This document shows, piece after piece, positions 35,087-43,158 of a DNA stretch of 64,000 nt. The stretch covers positions 1 to 64,000 of the forward strand of contig NZ_BAABMF010000023.1 in the NCBI RefSeq assembly GCF_050402865.1, in the 5' to 3' direction. Within the stretch, counting starts at the first letter, position 1; every line of letters begins with the position of its first letter. The notes under the pieces were generated by a model. The model had not been told where the DNA came from. It searched no databases and was given only the letters and a program-made list of their open reading frames with translations. The DNA is from Clostridium_AF sediminicola. Its GTDB lineage: Bacteria; Bacillota; Clostridia; Clostridiales; Clostridiaceae. The translations under genes and the position numbers were made by a program.

Positions 35087-36673
35087 ATGAAAAGAAAAAA
35101 TTTAATTTATGACACTGTGAAAAAATTTGATAAAGGTGATGGAATTACAACTAAAAAAATCAGCGAATATCTTAATTTAGAACGTTCTAATGTCAGCAAA
35201 GATTTAAATTTACTTGTTAAAGATAATCTTTTATACAAAAATAATTCTAGACCTGTGAAATATTTTTTAAATAATAATAGCACAGAAATCGTTGCACAAT
35301 CCTCAATGGATCAACTATCTTATCTTTACCCTTCATTATTACCTGCATTAAAATTAGCTAAAACTGCAATATTATATCCTCCTAATGGAATGAATTGTTT
35401 GATTATCGGCGACACAGGTGTAGGTAAATCTATGCTTGCTAATCTAATGCACAAATATGCAAGTTCATTATATACTGATAAAAATATGCCTTTTTTACAT
35501 TTTAATTGTTCAGACTATTCTAATAATGTTCAACTTCTAAGCTCTCATCTTTTTGGAGTAAAAAAAGGTACCTTTACAGGTGCTAATGCTGATAGACCTG
35601 GTTTAATAGAACAAGCCGATGGAGGTATTTTATTTCTTGATGAAATACACAATCTCCCAAGTGAAGGCCAAGAAATGCTATTTGTATTTATGGATACTGG
35701 GTATTTTAAAAGATTCGGAGAAGTTTCACATAAAATAAAATCTTCTGCTCGTATTATTTGTGCAACAAATAAAGATATAAATACTTCACTATTAGATACA
35801 TTTATTAGAAGAATCCCAATAAAAATTTATCTTCCTGGATTAAATGAAAGACTTATAGAAGAACGTTTAACATTAATAGAATATTTTCTTAGAGAGGAAA
35901 GCTTAAAATTAAATAAACCTGTACTTGTTTCTTATAATTCTATGCTTTGTTTATTATCCTATGATTGTCCTTATAATATTGGCCAATTAAAAAATGATAT
36001 AACCTTAGCAGTTGCTAACGCTTACTCAGATTATTTTATAAACAATAAAAAACAAATAAAAATTAACAGTCCTGATTTACCAGATGATTTGCGAAATAAG
36101 CTTAACCAACCCTTGTCAAAAGAAAAGGCGTTTTTAAATGCTTTTAAAAGTTCAAATGATTATTTTACCTATGATGAAAATACTAAAATAACAAGCCACT
36201 CATTTTTAAAACAAAAACAAGCTCTTCTTAAGAGTTTTAATGATTTGGTCATTAATATAAATACCATTGTAAATAACAAAGAGACATTTAATAATTCTAT
36301 AATTACTATTTTTGATGATTATTTAACTACAATAAAAGATACTATGTCAAACTATAATTTTACTTTGAATAACTCCGCTTATGAAGATGTTCACAAAAAT
36401 CTTGTTATTATAAATAATGAAATTAAAACGTTCTTTACTGATGATATATTAAACAATTTCTTTCATATTCATGTGGATATGATTTATGATAGAATCAATC
36501 TTATACATATTAATCCTTTACCAATTATAAATAAGCTTAAAGATTTTTTCCCAAAATACTATTCTCTAGCCTTAAAATTCAAATATATTATTGAAGAAAC
36601 TTATAACATAAATTTATCAAATATAGAAATGTTATTTTTAATTATTTTAGTTACCTATATATATGAAAGGTAA
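35087..36673 (+). CDS. Short LevR-type sigma-54 activator
   Basis: 528 residues. N-terminal winged helix (ISEYLNLERSNVSKDLNLLV), then an AAA+ sigma-54 domain: Walker A GDTGVGKSML, sigma-54 loop GTFTGA (GAFTGA variant), Walker B ILFLDEIHNLP. After about residue 410 a helical PRD-like region is seen (NNFFHIHVDMIYDRINLIH). Typical LevR proteins are nearly twice as long, with EIIA and EIIB-like domains and a second PRD; here the protein ends where EIIA would begin. It is divergently placed among three -24/-12 units and is almost certainly their activator. AGAAGG precedes the ATG. Confidence 0.9.
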   Translation: MKRKNLIYDTVKKFDKGDGITTKKISEYLNLERSNVSKDLNLLVKDNLLYKNNSRPVKYFLNNNSTEIVAQSSMDQLSYLYPSLLPALKLAKTAILYPPNGMNCLIIGDTGVGKSMLANLMHKYASSLYTDKNMPFLHFNCSDYSNNVQLLSSHLFGVKKGTFTGANADRPGLIEQADGGILFLDEIHNLPSEGQEMLFVFMDTGYFKRFGEVSHKIKSSARIICATNKDINTSLLDTFIRRIPIKIYLPGLNERLIEERLTLIEYFLREESLKLNKPVLVSYNSMLCLLSYDCPYNIGQLKNDITLAVANAYSDYFINNKKQIKINSPDLPDDLRNKLNQPLSKEKAFLNAFKSSNDYFTYDENTKITSHSFLKQKQALLKSFNDLVININTIVNNKETFNNSIITIFDDYLTTIKDTMSNYNFTLNNSAYEDVHKNLVIINNEIKTFFTDDILNNFFHIHVDMIYDRINLIHINPLPIINKLKDFFPKYYSLALKFKYIIEETYNINLSNIEMLFLIILVTYIYER

Positions 36674-36694
36674 ATAAGTTTATTTTAAAAATGC

Positions 36695-36832
36695 ATAACC
36701 CTGATGCTTATACTAAGGGTCGGCTTAAGAATTACTTCCACTTTTCATTAAAAAATATGCAATCACCAAGCATTTTTTTAATGAACTATAGTGGAAGTTA
36801 TTCTTAAACGATCCTTAAAGTATCAGGGTTAT
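36695..36832 (-). terminator. Aspartase terminator with a repeat nested in its loop
   Basis: ATAACCCTGAT...AAGG (36695-36718) is the inverse of CCTT...ATCAGGGTTAT (36813-36832). These arms enclose the 95-bp palindromic repeat copy 2. It looks as though the repeat was inserted into the loop of a convergent terminator between the activator and aspartase genes. Confidence 0.65.
36719..36813. repeat. Structured intergenic palindromic repeat, copy 2
   Basis: Same ends as copy 1 (GTCGGCTTAAGAAT and ATTCTTAAACGAT). Outer arms carry TTCCACT/AGTGGAA where copy 1 has TTCTACT/AGTAGAA; inner arms carry CATTAA/TTAATG where copy 1 has CTTTCA/TGAAAG. Both arms changed together, so the hairpin is conserved rather than the primary sequence. 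The loop core ATATGCAATC..CAAGCATTTTTT is nearly identical. Confidence 0.85.
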
Positions 36833-36834
36833 AT

Positions 36835-38220
36835 CTATGCTAATTTACTCATATTTTTTACATTTAATATACTATCAATTTCATATTGACTAAATTCACA
36901 TTCTTCTCTTATTATTTCCTTTACATATTTACCAGTTTTTAATGCTTTCTTTGCAATATCAGCTGATTTTTCATATCCAATTACAGGAGCTAATGCAGTA
37001 ACTACTCCTATGCTTTTCTCTACAAGCTCATTACATCTTTTTTCATTCGCTTCAATTCCCTCAATACAATTATCTATAAAAGTTTTAATTCCATTTGTTA
37101 ATATACTCATTGATTGATATAAGTTAAATATAATAATTGGGAAAAATGCATTTAACTCTAATTGACCTGATTGTACAGCTAATGTAATAGTTACATCATT
37201 TCCTATAACTTGATATGATATTTGCTTCATAAGTTCTGGCATCACAGGATTAATCTTCCCAGGCATGATTGATGATCCATTTTGCTTAGCTGGAAGTATA
37301 ATTTCACCAAATCCTGTTCTTGGCCCTGATGACATCAATATTAAATCACCTGCTAATTTGCTGATATTTGAAGCGCATATTTTCAATTGTGATGATATTT
37401 CTGAAAACTTATCTAAGTTTTGAGTTGCATCTATTAAATCTTCTGATTGATAAACATTATATCCTAATAAATTTCTTAAAGTAGGTACAACATTTTCAAT
37501 ATATCTTTCATTAGCAGTTATTCCTGTCCCTATTGCTGTTCCACCTAAATTTACTTTTTCCAAACTTTTTTTAGTAACCCTTAATCTCTGTGAATCTCTG
37601 CCAATAGCCCTAGCAAAAGCACCAAATTCACTTCCTAGAGTTATAGGAACTGCATCTTGCATTTCTGTTCTTCCCATTTTTATTATCGAATCAAATTCTA
37701 TACTCTTCTTAGTTAAAGCCTTTTCTAATCTATCAACCTCTTCAATACATTTATCTAAAAGTTTATAAGCTGTAATGCTAGCTGCTGTTGGAATAACATC
37801 ATTAGTCGATTGTCCCATATTAACATGATCATTAGGATGCACAGGAAATGTATTACCTTTTTCATAACCTAATATCTCATTTGCTCTATTTGCAATGATT
37901 TCATTAATATTCATATTCATAGAAGTTCCAGCTCCACCTTGAATAGGATCTGTAATAAATTGATCAATTAATTTGCCATCGCATATTTCATTACAGGCTT
38001 TAATAATGGCTTTTCCTATTTCTCCATCTAGCTCATTACTTTCTAAATTGGCTATTGCACATGCTTTCTTTACTAAAGCTAAATCCTTCACAAAATTTTC
38101 ATTTACCTCTAATCCACTTATTCTAAAGTTTTCATAAGCTCTTAGACTTTGTACTCCATAATAGACTTCCTTCGGAACATTCTTTTCACCAATAGAATCT
38201 CTTTCTCTTCTAAATTCCAT
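36835..38220 (-). CDS. aspA: Aspartate ammonia-lyase
   Basis: 461 residues; deaminates aspartate to fumarate. Start ERDSIGEKNVPKEVYYGVQSLRA is aspartase-like rather than fumarase-like. Substrate loops GGAGTSMNMNINEI and HVNMGQSTNDVIPTA are present, and the flexible catalytic loop signature is GSSIMPGKINPVMPE. It has its own -24/-12 promoter and an AGTGTATTA motif, so it appears to be controlled with glycosylasparaginase, whose product is aspartate. Well placed to feed fumarate towards malate and malic enzyme. Confidence 0.95.
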   Translation of the reverse strand: MEFRRERDSIGEKNVPKEVYYGVQSLRAYENFRISGLEVNENFVKDLALVKKACAIANLESNELDGEIGKAIIKACNEICDGKLIDQFITDPIQGGAGTSMNMNINEIIANRANEILGYEKGNTFPVHPNDHVNMGQSTNDVIPTAASITAYKLLDKCIEEVDRLEKALTKKSIEFDSIIKMGRTEMQDAVPITLGSEFGAFARAIGRDSQRLRVTKKSLEKVNLGGTAIGTGITANERYIENVVPTLRNLLGYNVYQSEDLIDATQNLDKFSEISSQLKICASNISKLAGDLILMSSGPRTGFGEIILPAKQNGSSIMPGKINPVMPELMKQISYQVIGNDVTITLAVQSGQLELNAFFPIIIFNLYQSMSILTNGIKTFIDNCIEGIEANEKRCNELVEKSIGVVTALAPVIGYEKSADIAKKALKTGKYVKEIIREECEFSQYEIDSILNVKNMSKLA

Positions 38221-38277
38221 ATAAATTCCTCCAAACTATTTATGTATATAGAATCTCTATATCTTCCCTATCAAATA

Positions 38278-38292
38278 GCAATAAACATACCA
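38278..38292 (-). promoter_or_regulatory. Sigma-54 (-24/-12) promoter of aspA
   Basis: The minus strand reads TGGTATGTTTATTGC. One base departs from TGGCAT but the GG and GC spacing is exact. It lies 58 bases before the aspartase ATG. Confidence 0.78.
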
Positions 38293-38387
38293 TTTTTTTG
38301 TATTGTTTTATGGAAATAAACTTAAAATGCACTCATTCCTTTATCATTGTGGAGTTATTAAAATTATTATTTCACATATAGAAATAT

Positions 38388-38460
38388 AGTGTATTAATAA
38401 TTGGAGCTAATTTGAGTATTTTAACACACTATTATTATATTTATTAGTTTTTAATACACA
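38388..38460. promoter_or_regulatory. Putative activator sites for the aspA promoter
   Basis: AGTGTATTA at 38388-38396, an inverted near-match TAACACACT about 25 bases on, and TAATACACA at 38452-38460. Placed about 100 bases upstream of the -24/-12 element, the usual range for a sigma-54 activator. The remainder of 38293-38490 is AT-rich and featureless. Confidence 0.5.
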
Positions 38461-38490
38461 AAAAACAAAATTATATACTTTCCTTTCTAT

Positions 38491-38533
38491 AAAAAAATAG
38501 GTAGATTTGAGGTTAATCAAATCTACCTATTAT
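38491..38533 (-). terminator. Terminator of the PTS/dipeptidase unit
   Basis: ATAGGTAGATTTGA/TCAAATCTACCTAT hairpin followed by TTTTTTT on the minus strand, 26 bases after the dipeptidase stop. Confidence 0.88.
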
Positions 38534-38558
38534 CTAATCTTAAATTTTTAATTTCATC

Positions 38559-39944
38559 TTATTTAGCCAATTCATATATAGCTCTTGCATATATTTCAAT
38601 GCACTTTTTAAGTAATGATACTTCAATAAATTCATCTGCCTGATGAGCCAAATTATATTTCTCATCAAAAATTGGTCCAAAAGCTACAGTATTTGGCATT
38701 AATTTTGCATAAGTTCCTCCACCTGTTGCTAATAATTTTGCAACCTCTCCTGTAGATTCTTCATATGCTTTTTTAAGTGCTATTACTAATTCATGGTCCT
38801 TTGAAAAATGTAATGGCGGATTATGATTTCCCATTTGGAAAATCAAATTATTTTCCTTAAGTTTTACCTTAATATTACTTAAAATCTCTTTATGATCTTT
38901 CATAACTGGATATCTTATGTTACATCTCATTCTTATCTCATTATTGTCTCCATTTATAATTCCAAGATTTAATGTAAGCTTTCCAGACTCCTCATCATAA
39001 AAATTAATACCTAGCTTTTCTCCTGTATAATCAAATCCAATAATATTAGAAAACGCTTTTAGAAAATCTATAAATTCATCCTCTAAACTTAAAACTTCTT
39101 TCAAGTAAATTAACATATTAGATATTGCATTATTACCCAATTCAGGAGTACTGCCATGAGATGATGTTCCATAACTTTTAATTACAATGGCATTTTTCAC
39201 AATATGTGTAGCAATCTTGTATCTTTCTTTTAATATATCATCTGTAAATTCCTTATATAATTTCTCATTTGAATCATATACTAGCTTAGCCTCGCAATAA
39301 TCTGGAACAATATTTGACTTTTTACCACCTTTTATATATTGAATCGTATATCTTGATAATTCTTTTTCAAATTTTTTTACTATTTCAAAAGTTAAAATCC
39401 CCTTCTCTGAAGTTACAATTGGAAAATATGCATCTGGTGTAAAACAAAGCTTTGGAGGTTTTTCATTTTTTAAATAATATTCTATATCCTCAGTCCCAGA
39501 TTCCTCATTTGTTCCAAATATTATTCTAACCTTTTTTGATAGCTTTATATTAGACTCTTTTATCAATTTCAAGGCATAAAGTGCACATAATATTGGTCCT
39601 TTATCATCCAAAGAGCCTCTAGCATATATTTTTCCATCTTTGATTATAGGGTTGAAAGGATCTTCAGTCCAGTTACTTCCTTCTGGAACCACATCTATAT
39701 GTCCAAGGACACTTACATAATCTTCTCCTTCTCCATATTCAGCAAAACCTATATAATTATCTAAATTGACTGTATTAAAACCATACTTTCTGGAAATTTC
39801 TAATGCACAATTTAACCCATCAACTATATCATGACCAAAAGGAGCATTATCATCGCTATTTGATTTTATTGTTTTCTTTTTTAATAATTCTTTTAAATCC
39901 TCTAAAAACTCTTCTTCAAATTTCATGTGTTCAAGAAATGTCAC
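38559..39944 (-). CDS. M20-family dipeptidase, PepV-like
   Basis: 461 residues, zinc-dependent. Metal-site motifs: VLGHIDVVPEG (His and Asp neighbourhood), RGSLDDKGPILCALYALKLI (bridging Asp) and FGTNEESGTED (Glu pair). Length and insertion fit PepV, which cleaves Xaa-dipeptides, including beta-Ala or Asp-type. It starts with GTG behind AAAGGAG and lies 18 bases after PTS IIC, so it is co-expressed with the transporter. This suggests that the imported compound, or part of it, is a dipeptide or glycodipeptide. Confidence 0.88.
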   Translation of the reverse strand: MTFLEHMKFEEEFLEDLKELLKKKTIKSNSDDNAPFGHDIVDGLNCALEISRKYGFNTVNLDNYIGFAEYGEGEDYVSVLGHIDVVPEGSNWTEDPFNPIIKDGKIYARGSLDDKGPILCALYALKLIKESNIKLSKKVRIIFGTNEESGTEDIEYYLKNEKPPKLCFTPDAYFPIVTSEKGILTFEIVKKFEKELSRYTIQYIKGGKKSNIVPDYCEAKLVYDSNEKLYKEFTDDILKERYKIATHIVKNAIVIKSYGTSSHGSTPELGNNAISNMLIYLKEVLSLEDEFIDFLKAFSNIIGFDYTGEKLGINFYDEESGKLTLNLGIINGDNNEIRMRCNIRYPVMKDHKEILSNIKVKLKENNLIFQMGNHNPPLHFSKDHELVIALKKAYEESTGEVAKLLATGGGTYAKLMPNTVAFGPIFDEKYNLAHQADEFIEVSLLKKCIEIYARAIYELAK

Positions 39945-39962
39945 TATTTGCTCCTTTCATTC

Positions 39963-41300
39963 TTATAGTGAGAAATCAAAATCTTCATCATCTTTTTCAT
40001 TTTGGATTTCTATTTCACACTGTTTCTTGTCCATAACTTTTATAAATGGATACCATATTCCCATAACAACAAACATATCAAATAATTGTAATAAGGACCC
40101 CTTTATACTTCCTGTAATTAAGTACCCTTGAATTAATGGTGGTGTAGTCCAAGGTAAATATATTCCATTTGGTTTTGGTACTATTCCAGTATACATAGCA
40201 AAATAATTAATAATTATTAATATTACCGGTGTAACGACTAATGGTATAAATGCAATAGGATTTAAAACAATTGGTAAACCAAACATTACTGGTTCATTTA
40301 TATTAAATATACCTGGTAAAACAGATATTTTACCAATTTCCTTATATTGTTTTGATTTAGCTCTTATAGCTAATAATATACAAACTGCAAGAGTTGCTCC
40401 TATACCACCCATATATATCAAATCATAGAATTGTTCTGTTAATATATGCGGAGGAACTTGTCCAGCTTGAATAGCTGCCATATTTTGTTCTTGTAATTGC
40501 ATCCAAACTGGTCTAATAACTCCATTTAAAGTTGACGTTGCATTGATTCCTAAGAACCAGAATAATGATGATGTAACTGATAATCCTATAGCTCCAAAAA
40601 TATTATTTCCTATGAATGCTTGAGCAGGCATGGCTATTAATGTATAAATCAGTTCTAGGAATGAACCATAACCTGTTGCTGCAAAAACAGAACGAATTAT
40701 TAGCATTAAAGTTATAATTACAAAACCTGGTATTAAAGCAGAAAATGCTTTTGAAACAGCTTCTGGTACTCCATTTGGCATCTTAATTGAAATATTTTTC
40801 TTAACAAATAAATTGAATATCTCTGTTACAATTATTGCAACTATTATCGCTGCTATAAGTCCTTTGGCTCCTACCCATTCGCCTATTTTTATTACTTTTG
40901 ATACTACATGAACTTTTCCATCTACTTCTATAGTAGTTTCAAATGGTATTAGTAATATAAAACTGGCTATTGATAACAAAGCTACTGTAAATGCATCTAT
41001 GTTATATCTTTTTGATAGATTATAAGCAATTGCTCCTGCAATATATACTGCCATAAAGTTAAATGTTACTCTTACAGGTGTCATTATCATTTGTGAGAAA
41101 CCTTCCCCAAATAGCTTAACCTGTAGTTCTTCCCATCCCTTAATAGGGAAATTTGCAATAATCAAAAATACTGATCCTATAATTAAAAATGTCATAATAG
41201 TAGCAAATGCGTCACGGATTGCTCTTAAATGTCGTTGTGCAGAAATTTTTTGAGCAACAGGACTAATCTTTTCCTCTACAATTTTCTCAAATTTATTCAC
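39963..41300 (-). CDS. PTS lactose/cellobiose-family IIC permease
   Basis: 445 residues, 8-10 membrane segments. It opens KISPVAQKISAQRHLRAIRDAFATIM and ends with the conserved ILPGIFNINEPVMFGLPIVLNP segment of CelB-like permeases, which hold the sugar at the NEP motif. It is separate from IIB (encoded 64 bases upstream) and IIA (at 31642). Family members carry beta-linked disaccharides such as cellobiose and diacetylchitobiose. Genomic context suggests a glycosyl-asparagine instead; that is inference. Confidence 0.93.
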   Translation of the reverse strand: MNKFEKIVEEKISPVAQKISAQRHLRAIRDAFATIMTFLIIGSVFLIIANFPIKGWEELQVKLFGEGFSQMIMTPVRVTFNFMAVYIAGAIAYNLSKRYNIDAFTVALLSIASFILLIPFETTIEVDGKVHVVSKVIKIGEWVGAKGLIAAIIVAIIVTEIFNLFVKKNISIKMPNGVPEAVSKAFSALIPGFVIITLMLIIRSVFAATGYGSFLELIYTLIAMPAQAFIGNNIFGAIGLSVTSSLFWFLGINATSTLNGVIRPVWMQLQEQNMAAIQAGQVPPHILTEQFYDLIYMGGIGATLAVCILLAIRAKSKQYKEIGKISVLPGIFNINEPVMFGLPIVLNPIAFIPLVVTPVILIIINYFAMYTGIVPKPNGIYLPWTTPPLIQGYLITGSIKGSLLQLFDMFVVMGIWYPFIKVMDKKQCEIEIQNEKDDEDFDFSL

Positions 41301-41364
41301 TTTTTTCTCTCCTTTTTAAACATTATTGACTATGTTAATTTCCTAATTTAGTAAGAAATTGACT

Positions 41365-41691
41365 TTATTTAATTTGGTTTGCTTTTATCATTTTAATAGC
41401 TTGCTTTAAAACTTTTTCTCCATTCATTGTTCCATAGTCTGTTGAATTTACAACATCTAAAGGTATATTTTGTTTCTTACATTTGTCTTCAATATCCTTT
41501 AATAAAAACTTTACTTGCGGTCCTAATAATATACAGTCTGCTTTTTTATTGTCAATTATTTCAAAAGATTTTGCAAAAGGCAGCGCTTGTATTTGTACGT
41601 TTACATTATGAGCTTTAGCAGATTCTCTCATCTTTGATACTAATAAGCTTGTAGACATTCCAGCATCACAGAATAAAAATATGTTCTTCAT
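41365..41691 (-). CDS. PTS lactose/cellobiose-family IIB protein
   Basis: 108 residues. The phosphorylated cysteine is in FLFCDAGMSTSLLVSKM (Cys8), a CxxGMST P-loop exactly as in CelA/ChbB. It receives phosphate from IIA and hands it to the sugar on IIC. First gene of the IIB-IIC-dipeptidase unit under a -24/-12 promoter. GGGAGGGAATTATA is its SD. Confidence 0.94.
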   Translation of the reverse strand: MKNIFLFCDAGMSTSLLVSKMRESAKAHNVNVQIQALPFAKSFEIIDNKKADCILLGPQVKFLLKDIEDKCKKQNIPLDVVNSTDYGTMNGEKVLKQAIKMIKANQIK

Positions 41692-41741
41692 TATAATTCC
41701 CTCCCATTATTAAATAGATTATTTCTTACTATTATTTCTAA

Positions 41742-41756
41742 GCAATTAACATGCCA
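41742..41756 (-). promoter_or_regulatory. Sigma-54 (-24/-12) promoter of the PTS IIB-IIC-dipeptidase unit
   Basis: The minus strand reads TGGCATGTTAATTGC, a near-perfect element 51 bases before the IIB ATG. Confidence 0.85.
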
Positions 41757-41854
41757 ATACTGTTTATATAACAACTTTAGGTGTTTTAAGCGAATTTTTA
41801 TAAACTTTAACATATGTGTGTTTAATTTTAATACATTTTCGTAGTATTATCACT

Positions 41855-41892
41855 ACAGTGTATTAGTTCTTCATCATAATTCACACACTGTA
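41855..41892. promoter_or_regulatory. Putative activator palindrome for the PTS promoter
   Basis: ACAGTGTATTA (41855-41865) faces TCACACACTGT (41881-41891), an imperfect inverted repeat whose left arm contains the shared AGTGTATTA word. It lies about 100 bases upstream of the -24/-12 element. A related GTGTGTTTAATTTTAATACA is at 41815. Confidence 0.55.
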
Positions 41893-42252
41893 TCGATATG
41901 ATCAATACAATAACTTTTAATTTTTGAATATGATACTCTTATAAAAAATTTCATATAATTATAACATAATATATCAATAGTTCCCATAAACACACACTTC
42001 AATTTATTTTATTTCATTATATTATTTTTACATAATACCCATTTAATTCGAATACAAAATCAGTTTAAATTTATTATATTGCATAATTTTGGATTCTAAA
42101 CATTTTTACACCACAATTTCTTAAACACTTTATCTATGTATAAATATTATAAATATGTTATAATTTCCATATAAATTGAATAGGAATTATACTAAACTCA
42201 TTCTGGATTCTATTAGTTAAAAACAAACATAATTAAAAAAGGAGTCATAAAA
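41893..42252. other. AT-rich intergenic region upstream of degV
   Basis: 360 bases with no gene. It should hold the promoter of the DegV gene; no strong -35/-10 pair, hairpin or riboswitch fold was recognised. An AAAAGGAG SD sits directly before the DegV ATG. Confidence 0.5.
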
Positions 42253-43125
42253 ATGTCTAATTATAAAATTATTACAGATTCTACATCGGACTTGTCTTTG
42301 GAACTTGTTTCTCAAATGGATGTACATATTATCCCTATGATTTACACTATTGACGGCAAAGATTATCATAACACAGTTGACGAAAAAGAACTGTCCTCAC
42401 ATGATTTTTACAATCTTATGAGGAAGGGAAAAAACACTTCTACAGTTCAAATTAATGGTGAAATTTTCAAGAATGAGGTTCGCCAATATCTAGATGCTGG
42501 CCTTAATATTCTATATCTTGTATTTTCATCAGGTCTTTCAGGCACATACAATTCTGTGAAAATTGCATCCGAGGATTTAAAAGAAGAATATCCTGAACGA
42601 AAAATTATTATAGTGGACACCCTTGCCGCATCTATGGGCGAAGGTTTACTTGTTTACTATGCAGACGAATTGTACAAGCAAGGTAAAACAATAGAAGAAA
42701 CTTCAAAATGGGTTGAAGATAATAAATTGAACCTTGCTCAATGGTTTACAGTTGATGATCTACACTTTCTAAACCGTGGAGGTAGAGTTTCTACAACAGC
42801 TGCTGTGGTAGGTACTCTCCTCAGTATCAAACCAGTATTACATGTTGATGATGAAGGTCATCTTATTATGATGGAAAAAGTAAGAGGCCGTAAGCAAAGC
42901 CTAAAAATATTGGTAGATCATATGGAAAAAGTAATAATTAATCCTGAAAAGCAAACTATCTTTATAAGCCACGGTGATTGTCCTAAGGATTGTGAATATG
43001 TAAAGAAATTAATAAAGGAACGCTTTGGAATTGAAAAAATGTATTCAAATACTATCGGTCCAGTAATAGGTTCCCATTCTGGTCCCAATACAATAGCACT
43101 ATTCTTCTTAGGTGAAAAACGTTAA
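42253..43125 (+). CDS. DegV-family fatty-acid-binding protein
   Basis: 290 residues, the DegV length. N-terminal ITDSTSDLSLELVSQMDVHIIPM, the lipid-head Ser/Thr loops TSTVQINGEIF and FSSGLSGTYNSVKIA, and the C-terminal FISHGDCPKDCEYV and NTIGPVIGSHSGPNTIALFFL are present. DegV (FakB-like) proteins bind a fatty acid, sometimes for phosphorylation by a FakA kinase. It is 33 bases before the truncated dehydratase gene, an arrangement seen in clostridia. Confidence 0.93.
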   Translation: MSNYKIITDSTSDLSLELVSQMDVHIIPMIYTIDGKDYHNTVDEKELSSHDFYNLMRKGKNTSTVQINGEIFKNEVRQYLDAGLNILYLVFSSGLSGTYNSVKIASEDLKEEYPERKIIIVDTLAASMGEGLLVYYADELYKQGKTIEETSKWVEDNKLNLAQWFTVDDLHFLNRGGRVSTTAAVVGTLLSIKPVLHVDDEGHLIMMEKVRGRKQSLKILVDHMEKVIINPEKQTIFISHGDCPKDCEYVKKLIKERFGIEKMYSNTIGPVIGSHSGPNTIALFFLGEKR

Positions 43126-43158
43126 AGAATTTAAGTAGTATGAATAGGAAGTGATCAA

